The translations under genes and the position numbers were made by a program. From JALHFZ01 sp963674625 (lineage in GTDB: Bacteria > Synergistota > Synergistia > Synergistales > Aminobacteriaceae), in contig CAXXXO010000004.1 in the NCBI GenBank assembly GCA_963674625.2, positions 1,426,001 through 1,490,000 on the forward strand: a stretch of DNA of 64,000 nt, in the 5' to 3' direction. Below the pieces are notes generated by a model, which had not been told where the DNA came from, did no database searches, and saw only the letters and a list, made by a program, of their open reading frames with translations. Shown one piece after another: positions 1 to 6,622 of this stretch (the first letter of the stretch is position 1; every line of letters starts with the position of its first letter).

Positions 1-483
1 CTGGGAAAGAAGACCAACAACGAGGCGGAGTACATGGCCCTTCTTCTTCTTCTCGAAGAGGCTGACCGGCGCGGAACGGGGGCTGCCATCGCCGGGGACA
101 GTCAGCTCGTGGTGAACCAGGTGACGGGACGGTGGAAGATCAGGGAGCCCCGTCTGAGGGAGCTTGCCGACCGGGCCATAGATCTTCTGAAGAAGACGGG
201 CAGCACCCTCGAATGGGTGCCGAGGGAGGAAAACGCAGCGGCCGACCGACTCTCCAATGAAGCCCTCGACGGAGCAAAGGGAGAGGGAGAGAAAAAGGGA
301 GAAGGTGACCGGCCTCCCTTTGATCCCGGAGACCTTGTCCCCGTGACCGAGACCATTTTCCTCGCCCGGGGGAGAGAGGAATATGCCGTGGATATACTGC
401 ACGGAGCCTGCACGTGCCCCGGTTTTCAGCGGTGGCGGCGATGCAGGCATCTCGATGCGGCGCAAAAGCGAAAGGAAAAATAG
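1..483 (+). CDS. RNase H-like protein with C-terminal SWIM-type zinc motif (5' end outside window)
   Basis: The reading frame is open from base 1, and the first codons already encode the RNase HI-type motif TNNEAEYMAL, so the gene starts upstream of the window. Next come GDSQLVVNQVTG and a late WVPREENAAADRLSNEA segment; the acidic and Asn/Asp residues match the RVT_3/RNase H-like family, whose members cleave RNA in RNA-DNA hybrids. After a charged linker (GEGEKKGEGD) the last 40 residues hold a CTCPGFQ..RCRH pattern, which fits a SWIM-type CxCxnCxH zinc site. RNase H-like plus SWIM is an unusual pairing and suggests nucleic-acid binding. Nuclease activity cannot be judged without the N-terminal catalytic Asp. 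Confidence 0.75.
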   Translation: MGKKTNNEAEYMALLLLLEEADRRGTGAAIAGDSQLVVNQVTGRWKIREPRLRELADRAIDLLKKTGSTLEWVPREENAAADRLSNEALDGAKGEGEKKGEGDRPPFDPGDLVPVTETIFLARGREEYAVDILHGACTCPGFQRWRRCRHLDAAQKRKEK

Positions 484-562
484 GTTCTTTTACCCATCAT
501 AAAAACGGCGCCATTAGATAAACTTTCAGAAAGTATAAGTTTCAATCGCGGGGGGTGCCGTA

Positions 563-1036
563 ATGAAAAATCTGTCGCCGCTGGTTTTCGGAGTTTTGCT
601 GGGAACTTTCCTTTTGTCCTTTCTCGTGCCCGCCTCCGAAGCAAACTGTACCGGGACATTGAATCTCGATTTTTTTCGAATCGGGGGAGGGCGCTACGGA
701 GGGATCAATAACCGGCAGTTCCTTACCGTCTCGTCGGAAGACCAATGGGAGAACCTGTGGGGGGAGATCAACGGAAACATTCTGCCCCTTCCTCCGATTC
801 CTTCCGTCGACTTCGGAAAATACACCGTTGCCGCCGTCTTTCAGGGGCTTCAGCGGAGCGGCGGATACTCCATCTCCGTGGAGGAAGTATCTGAAAGGGA
901 AGACCGAATAGCCGTACACGTCCGGGAAGTCGAGCCCGGCCCCCGGAATATCGTCACCATGGCCCTCTCGAGCCCCTGGGAAGTTGTGGCCTTCCCACGG
1001 ACGGAAAAACCGGTGATCTTCACCTGCAGCCAGTAG
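563..1036 (+). CDS. secreted protein with PrcB C-terminal-like domain
   Basis: A 157-residue protein with a clear signal peptide (about residues 1-27, hydrophobic core LVFGVLLGTFLLSFLVP), so it is probably exported. The mature part resembles the PrcB_C domain of protease-complex subunits: a GGYSISV strand, an IAVHVREVEPGP segment and a closing SSPWEVVAFPR strand. PrcB in Treponema stabilises a subtilisin-like protease. Here the gene ends tail to tail with two subtilisin-like protease genes, which makes a link to them attractive but unproven. A G-rich run 6-12 bases upstream serves as ribosome binding site. Two Cys residues (N-terminal NCTG and C-terminal TCSQ) could form a disulfide. Confidence 0.6.
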   Translation: MKNLSPLVFGVLLGTFLLSFLVPASEANCTGTLNLDFFRIGGGRYGGINNRQFLTVSSEDQWENLWGEINGNILPLPPIPSVDFGKYTVAAVFQGLQRSGGYSISVEEVSEREDRIAVHVREVEPGPRNIVTMALSSPWEVVAFPRTEKPVIFTCSQ

Positions 1037-1070
1037 CGCAGCGGTATTTCTTCAATGTCTTTTTCCGGAC

Positions 1071-1116
1071 AAAAAAATGTTCCTTCCCTTCATTTTCAGG
1101 GAAGGAACATTTTTTA
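1071..1116. terminator. bidirectional intrinsic terminator
   Basis: Perfect 13-bp stem (1077-1089 with 1098-1110) around an 8-base loop, flanked by an A7 run on the left and a T6 run on the right. It lies between convergent genes and can end transcription from both sides. Confidence 0.9.
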
Positions 1117-2997
1117 TCTCTGAAGGCGCTGCTTTTTTCTCAGGAAGAGAAGCGGGACGACAAGAAGCAGAAAGAGAGGGGAGGTGCCGAGAGAACAGCC
1201 GCCCCCGCCGCCTTCATCGCTTCCTCCGTCCGGAGTTGCCTGAAGGGCCCTGGCGAGATTGAGTCTTCCCCCCGAGGAGACTTTTCCGCTCAGCGAGGAG
1301 AGACGGTCGGTGGAGTTCAAAATCCTGCTTCGGCCGGCAGCCGCCGACTCGTCGGGATACTGGGCCCGCACCAGGGCGACAGCGCCGGTGACGAAGGGAG
1401 TCGCCATGGAGGTGCCCGAAAGGCTCAGATAGGATGACTGGGCAGAGCCGACCCCCACATTGTCGATCTGGACCCCTGCATAGCTGAAGATGAGATTGCC
1501 GCTGTCGCTCTCGAAGGCGAAGCGGAATCGGAAGCGATTTGTCCGGAAAGCGGGAGCAATGGAGAGGGAAAAAGAACTCCATTCATCCCCTCCGCCGGTG
1601 AAGGAATGAACCCGGCTCCAGGAAGCCCCGCCGTCGGAGGAGAACTCAAGATGGAGAAAGTCGTACCCGTCCTCCAGGTCGAGCCGGACCTCCATGGCGA
1701 AGAAGAGGGGCGCCGTTCCCGATGCCGACAGGTCGAGGTCGCGGTTCAGGGAGAGCCAGGTTCGCTGGTTGTCGGGATAATGCTGGTTCGGACTGTCCGA
1801 CCAGGCCTTTGTTGCAGTTCCTCCCCGGGTGGTGGAGATGATCCCCCAGAGATTCACCGTTCCGGAGGTTGTCCAGTTTCCCGCTCCTCCTTCCATATTG
1901 TCGAAGAAAAGGTCACTCGGACCCGGGGAGTAACCTGTCATGGTGCTGAAGATATCCGTCCCCGGTGCGGCGAGATGAACGGAAGAGGCTCCGTAGTTTG
2001 AGAAGGAAGCGAGCTGGTCGTCTTCATCCGTGGCCGCCACGGAGAGGATGTTTGGCAGGGAATAGGAGGCGGGGTACTGGGGGGCTGTGTCGTTGTTCTC
2101 TCCGTCGTTTCCCGCTGCTGCCACGAAAAGGATGCCCCTCTCACCGAGGGCCGCCAGGGCGTCCTTCGCCGCCTGGGAAGAGCCTCCGCCGCCGTAGGAG
2201 GCGTTCACAGCGACGATATTGACCCCTTCCTTTTTCTTCTGAAGTACCCAGTTGTATGCGGCAAGTTCCTGGGCCGTGGTCCCCGTGCCTGTGGAGTCGA
2301 GCATCTTCACGGCCATGAGGCTGGTTTTCCAGGCGACCCCGGTAACGCCCCTGCCGTTGTTCCCTGCCGCGCCTATTATCCCCGCAACGTGAGTACCGTG
2401 GCCTTCGTCGTCCTCGGGATCGTTGTCTCCGTTGATGACATCGTAACCGTGGATGCCTCCGGGCCCGGTCCAGAGGTTCGCAGCCAGATCCTCATGGGTC
2501 TGGGCGATCCCCGTGTCCAGAATGGCCACCACCTGGCCCGGCAGAGTCTGCCTTCTTGCATCCCATCCCTCCGGGGCGTCGATGTCCGCATCGGGGGCGC
2601 CGCCGGTCTGCCCCGTGTTGGACAGTCCCCACTGCCGGGAAAAGAAAGGATCGTTCGGGACGGCGAAGGCACGGATGATGTAGTTGGGGGAGACGCTCTC
2701 CACCCGGCTGTCCGCTGAAAGTTCCCGCAGAAGTTCCTCCGTGGTCTTTCCGGGAACCCGCAGATGCTCCACCCGGCGGTCCGCCGCCTCGGAGAGGGCG
2801 GAAAAAGTTTGTACCGCTGCACCTGCGGAAAGGGCAGAGCGAGCACTCCCGTCATTCCCGGCTTTCCAGGTGACGATCACCTCTCCCTCAACCCAGTTTT
2901 TGCCACCCTTCGGGGCTGTTTTTTCCGGAGTGCCGAAAGCTGCGGACGATACGAACAGAACCAAAAGGCATGCTAATAGGAAAATTCGTCGGTCCAT
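1114..2997 (-). CDS. S8 subtilisin-family protease with Synergist-CTERM-like tail (copy 1)
   Basis: A secreted serine protease of 627 residues. The ATG at 2997 is chosen because GGGAGG lies 7 bases upstream and a signal peptide (residues 1-22) follows at once. Order of parts: propeptide-like region (36-110), catalytic Asp161 (AILDTG), His200 (GHGTHVAG), oxyanion Asn297 (AAAGND), then Ser530 in LSGTSMATP. Between Asn and Ser sits an extra all-beta segment of about 160 residues (360-522) that begins FFDNMEGG, resembling a MAM/immune-inhibitor-type jelly roll. The C-terminus is Gly-rich with Cys601, a hydrophobic stretch and a basic end, the layout of the Synergist-CTERM sorting signal. Surface anchoring after processing at the tail is inferred from that family. 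Confidence 0.92.
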   Translation of the reverse strand: MDRRIFLLACLLVLFVSSAAFGTPEKTAPKGGKNWVEGEVIVTWKAGNDGSARSALSAGAAVQTFSALSEAADRRVEHLRVPGKTTEELLRELSADSRVESVSPNYIIRAFAVPNDPFFSRQWGLSNTGQTGGAPDADIDAPEGWDARRQTLPGQVVAILDTGIAQTHEDLAANLWTGPGGIHGYDVINGDNDPEDDEGHGTHVAGIIGAAGNNGRGVTGVAWKTSLMAVKMLDSTGTGTTAQELAAYNWVLQKKKEGVNIVAVNASYGGGGSSQAAKDALAALGERGILFVAAAGNDGENNDTAPQYPASYSLPNILSVAATDEDDQLASFSNYGASSVHLAAPGTDIFSTMTGYSPGPSDLFFDNMEGGAGNWTTSGTVNLWGIISTTRGGTATKAWSDSPNQHYPDNQRTWLSLNRDLDLSASGTAPLFFAMEVRLDLEDGYDFLHLEFSSDGGASWSRVHSFTGGGDEWSSFSLSIAPAFRTNRFRFRFAFESDSGNLIFSYAGVQIDNVGVGSAQSSYLSLSGTSMATPFVTGAVALVRAQYPDESAAAGRSRILNSTDRLSSLSGKVSSGGRLNLARALQATPDGGSDEGGGGGCSLGTSPLFLLLVVPLLFLRKKQRLQR

Positions 2998-3136
2998 TTC
3001 ATCGCCTCCCATGCAGAGAAAAGGTTCTTCCCCTTTGCTCCTTTGTATCATGGAAGGCGGCGCTGCGCAAGAAAGCCGAGGGGCCCACGGAGGGACCCCT
3101 CGTAATTTCAAGGAAAGAAACGAATTTTGCGGTTTG

Positions 3137-4984
3137 TTATTTCCTCTTCAACAGAGCCGCCAGAGGCATGGCGAGAAGGAAGAAGAAGGGGGAGAAGCCC
3201 ACTCCGCTGCACCCCTCCACATCCCCCTTGGGTTCGACATAGGCGAGGGCCCTGGAGAGGTTCAGCCGGCCTCCCGCAGCGACTTTCCCCTCCAGGGAAG
3301 GCAGGGGGTCGGTGGTCTCGAGAATGCTGGCCAGGAGCATATCTCCTTCGTACCGGGCGGAGGAGAGGGCGACGGCGCCCGTGACAAAGGGAGTCGCCAT
3401 GGAGGTGCCGCTGAGTTTCTCATAGAAGGACCGGGATTCGCCGATACCTATGTCATCTACGAAAACTCCCGTCGGTCCGGGGGTAACTGCTGCCCCCGTG
3501 GCGAAGACCAGCCGAAAGCGGAAGGAAGCGGTTCGGTACTCAGGAGGAATGGACTGGGTAAAAGGAATCCACTCGTTCTCCGTATCTTCCGATGCCGACA
3601 GAATTTCGCTCCACGTGGCGCCGCCGTCTTTTGAGAACTGGAAGCTCAGCCGGTCAGAATTGTCCATGAAGTCGGTTTTCACCATCGCTCCCAGCAGAAG
3701 AGGGCTTCCTGTCGTGCCGGACAGATCGATATCATGGCTCACGGCGAGCCATGATATGTTGTCACCCTGGTAGCCGCTGGCCCATAGGGAGTTTCCGCCC
3801 AGATCCGTGATAGCCCATGAGTCGGTGGATCCGGCATCAGCGCTGGTGACCCACTTGTCGTCTCCTGATTCCATGTCATCGAAGAAAAGATCTCCGACCT
3901 CGGGCTGATAGCCCATGACTGTGCTCAGGATGCCGACCCCTGGAGCGGCAAGATCGACGGTTCCTTTGCCGTAGTTGGAGAAGGGGGCGAGATTGTCGTT
4001 TTTGTCGGTGGCCGCAACGGAAAGAATATTCGGCAGACCGTAGGACGCCGGATATTCGGGGTAAACGTCATTATTCATGCCGTAGTTTCCGGCGGCTGCA
4101 ACAAAGAGGATGTTTCCGTCTCCCAGCGCCGAGATGGACAGCTTCTCGGCTTCGGAGTACGGACCGCCGCCGAGGGAGGCATTCACTGCAACTACGTCGA
4201 CCCCTTCTTTTTTTCTCGCGAGAATCCAGTCGCATCCTTTTATCGTGTCGGCAGTGGAGCCGGAGCCGAGACCGTTCAGCACCTTCACGGCCATGATCTT
4301 CACATCCCAGGCCACGCCGCAGACTCCGACGGCGTTGTTCCCCACGGCCCCGATGATGCCTGCCACGTGGGTTCCGTGGCCGTTGTCGTCCTCCGGGTCA
4401 TCATCGTCATTGACGAAATCGTAGCCGCATTTTCCCGCGGCATCCCGCCATATATTGGCGGCAAGGTCCGGATGGGAGGCGTTCACTCCCGTATCGAGGA
4501 CGGCCACGACCTTGCCGGAAGCGGAGGTGCGGATCGTCCAGGCGTCCGTCGCGGAGATGTCGGCCCCGGCAGTGCCTCCCGTGGTGCCCGTATTGCTCAG
4601 CCCCCACTGTTCAGCGAAGTATTGATCGTCGGGGACGATGCCGCTGGCACGCCGGAGGTAGTTCGGCTCCACCAGCTGAACCCTGGGATCCGCGGAAAGT
4701 TCGGCCATGAGCTGCTCTGTGGATTTTGTCCTGCTCTTCACGAACCCTATCTGCTGTCCCGCCGCTTTCGAGAGTGTGCTGAACAGGCGCGTGCCTGAGG
4801 GCTGCACCGAGGAGAAGGCCGAAAGGGCCGAGGCAGGCTGGGTGCCTGGACGGAAGAGGACAAGCACTTCTCCGGGAACATGCTCTCCCGTAATTGTCGG
4901 CAGGGCATCAGCCCTGCCTGAAGAGAACAGAAAAAGAAAAAGGAAAAAAATCGTTGAGATGCCGCATTTGAAAACTCGCTGCAC
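3137..4984 (-). CDS. S8 subtilisin-family protease with Synergist-CTERM-like tail (copy 2)
   Basis: Tandem paralogue of the next gene downstream, with the same order: signal peptide (1-26), propeptide, Asp164 (AVLDTG), His203 (GHGTHVAG), Asn300, Ser528 (LSGTSMATP), and the same beta insertion (about 364-520, FFDDMESG). The tail EGCSGVGFSPFFFLL followed by LLKRK matches the Cys/hydrophobic/basic sorting signal, with fewer glycines. The start is GTG at 4984; the frame is closed by TGA nine bases further upstream, and AAGGAAG lies about 9 bases before the GTG. A strong sigma-70-type promoter sits 70 bases upstream. No terminator is seen in the 140 bases between the two protease genes, so they may be co-transcribed. 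Confidence 0.92.
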   Translation of the reverse strand: MQRVFKCGISTIFFLFLFLFSSGRADALPTITGEHVPGEVLVLFRPGTQPASALSAFSSVQPSGTRLFSTLSKAAGQQIGFVKSRTKSTEQLMAELSADPRVQLVEPNYLRRASGIVPDDQYFAEQWGLSNTGTTGGTAGADISATDAWTIRTSASGKVVAVLDTGVNASHPDLAANIWRDAAGKCGYDFVNDDDDPEDDNGHGTHVAGIIGAVGNNAVGVCGVAWDVKIMAVKVLNGLGSGSTADTIKGCDWILARKKEGVDVVAVNASLGGGPYSEAEKLSISALGDGNILFVAAAGNYGMNNDVYPEYPASYGLPNILSVAATDKNDNLAPFSNYGKGTVDLAAPGVGILSTVMGYQPEVGDLFFDDMESGDDKWVTSADAGSTDSWAITDLGGNSLWASGYQGDNISWLAVSHDIDLSGTTGSPLLLGAMVKTDFMDNSDRLSFQFSKDGGATWSEILSASEDTENEWIPFTQSIPPEYRTASFRFRLVFATGAAVTPGPTGVFVDDIGIGESRSFYEKLSGTSMATPFVTGAVALSSARYEGDMLLASILETTDPLPSLEGKVAAGGRLNLSRALAYVEPKGDVEGCSGVGFSPFFFLLAMPLAALLKRK

Positions 4985-5051
4985 TGAACTTCACTTCCTT
5001 CCTGAGAATGGGAACGACTGCATGGAGCTGTTTCTCCATAGGGATAGACCA

Positions 5052-5079
5052 AGTATATTCTCCAGGTGGTTATTGTCAA
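5052..5079 (-). promoter_or_regulatory. sigma-70-type promoter for the protease pair
   Basis: On the minus strand: TTGACA (5079-5074), 16-bp spacer, TATACT (5057-5052), about 68 bases upstream of the GTG at 4984. The rest of 4985-5382 holds no convincing gene, only this promoter and the terminator at 5266-5315. Confidence 0.75.
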
Positions 5080-5265
5080 TTTGCCTGCAGGGACAATTGC
5101 CTGGAGGAACACATAATTGCTTTTCTTGGAGTAATGTCAATCTGAGGAAGGGAGAAGGAATGACGCTGAAGCAGTTCGTGGGCCAGAGCAGGGGGGGGCG
5201 AGACGCGGATTCCGGATTTTTTGCTTTTTTTCTTTGATTTGGCAGGCATCCGCATTAGAAAGAAA

Positions 5266-5315
5266 AAAAACGAAGCAGGAGCAGTTAGTTCTGGCTGCTC
5301 CTGCTTCGTTTTTAT
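5266..5315. terminator. strong intrinsic terminator
   Basis: A 15-bp perfect stem (5270-5284 with 5295-5309) with a 10-base loop, A-rich on the left and T-rich on the right. On the minus strand it ends in eight T residues and closes the gntR-fusion-synthase operon; it insulates that operon from the protease promoter. Confidence 0.9.
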
Positions 5316-5382
5316 TAAAAGAAAAAACTGGGAAATCAGCTTTTCCCCTCTGAATTTCAAGGGGTGGTTTTCAAGAGGTCTC

Positions 5383-6609
5383 TTATTTCTCTTCCCCCAG
5401 CACCACTTCCACGAGCTTGCGGAATTCCTCCTCGTTCAGGTCCCGCTTCACCGAGATAGAGAGGTCCTTGACAGCCCCGAGGAGGGCCTTCTCCTGCTCC
5501 GCGTTCTCGAGGGAGAGGCCGGTTTTCTCGAGCCAGTACTTGATGTTGTCCTTGCCGCTCTTCTTGCCGATGTAGAGGACAGGCTCCTTCTGCCCCGTGA
5601 GGGTGTAGTGGTAGGGCAGCATGATGAGGGGGTTTTCTTTCTTGGCGTTCGTCCAGAGGCTCGAGGGAAGGCCGGTTTCCCAGCCGAAGAGCTTGTCTCC
5701 CACCACGGGCTTGACGGGGGAGACGGGGAAGCGGGCGAGGTCCGCCACCAGTTCCGACAGCTCCTTCATCCTGGGGAGGTCGATCCCCGAGTTCTGGCCG
5801 TAGAGGGCCTCGAGGGAGAGCGCAAGGGGCTCCAGGGGGCAGCTTCCTGCCCGTTCGCCGAGGCCGTTCACCGTCACGTGAGCAACGGAGGCCCCTTCCT
5901 TCAGGGCCGCGAGGGTGGTCGCCACGCCGAGGTCGAAGTCGCTGTGGAAATGGGCCTCGATCGGGAATGTGAATCGCTCCTTCAGCTTCCGGAGCATGTG
6001 GACCGCCCCCTCGGGGGAGAAGGTGCCGAAGGTGTCCACGAGGGCGAGGGAGTCGATATGCCCTCCCTCCGCCACCGCCTGGACGAAGTCGAGAAAGTAG
6101 TTCATCTCCGCCCTCGATCCGTCGGCTGGGAAGAAGGTGACGTAGAGTCCAAGCTCGTGGGCCGCCTTCGTGCCCTCGATGCAGGCCTCGATGGCCTGTT
6201 CGGGGGTCCAGCGCTTTCCGTACCGGAGCATCTGCTCGCTGCCGATCATCTCGCAGAGGACGCCGTCCACCCCGAGGGATTTCGCCAGCTCCATATCCTT
6301 CGGCATGGCCCGGCAGAAGGCGAAGATCTTCGCTTTGAGGCCAAGGTCGCAGATGGCCGCGATGGCGTCTGCGTCCTCCTGGGAGCCCGCCGGCGTTCCC
6401 GCCTCGATGCGGTGAACTCCAACCTCGTCCAGCTTCTTCGCGATCTTCACCTTGTCTTCTTTTGTGAAGATGATCCCCGGCTGCTGCTCTCCGTCCCGCA
6501 GGGTCGTGTCCAGGATCTCGATCTTCGGTGCAAAGGCGAATTCGCTCAACACTTCAGGGGCGTAATTCGCCGGAGATACCCACCATTTTCCGTCTTCTCT
6601 GTAGCCCAT
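5383..6609 (-). CDS. DRE-TIM metallolyase family protein (HMG-CoA lyase/isopropylmalate-homocitrate synthase-like)
   Basis: A 408-residue protein. The signature LDTTLRDGEQQPG (about 33-45) carries the metal-binding Asp and the Arg-Asp pair of DRE-TIM enzymes, and HFHSDFDLG and NGLGERAGSCPL supply the metal His residues and the later conserved loop. These enzymes join or split an acyl-CoA and a keto acid through a divalent metal. The allosteric LeuA_dimer domain of leucine-pathway enzymes is not recognisable, so amino-acid biosynthesis is less likely. It is the last gene of an operon, 13 bases after an acyl-CoA synthetase fusion and opposite a TRAP carrier, which suggests catabolism of an imported acid through its CoA ester. 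The substrate cannot be named. GGAGGA lies 7 bases before the ATG. Confidence 0.8.
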   Translation of the reverse strand: MGYREDGKWWVSPANYAPEVLSEFAFAPKIEILDTTLRDGEQQPGIIFTKEDKVKIAKKLDEVGVHRIEAGTPAGSQEDADAIAAICDLGLKAKIFAFCRAMPKDMELAKSLGVDGVLCEMIGSEQMLRYGKRWTPEQAIEACIEGTKAAHELGLYVTFFPADGSRAEMNYFLDFVQAVAEGGHIDSLALVDTFGTFSPEGAVHMLRKLKERFTFPIEAHFHSDFDLGVATTLAALKEGASVAHVTVNGLGERAGSCPLEPLALSLEALYGQNSGIDLPRMKELSELVADLARFPVSPVKPVVGDKLFGWETGLPSSLWTNAKKENPLIMLPYHYTLTGQKEPVLYIGKKSGKDNIKYWLEKTGLSLENAEQEKALLGAVKDLSISVKRDLNEEEFRKLVEVVLGEEK

Positions 6610-6622
6610 TGCTCATTCCTCC

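Noticed and set aside
2684..3634. A 316-codon plus-strand frame across the protease border
   Set aside because: It runs antisense to two protease genes with catalytic motifs intact.
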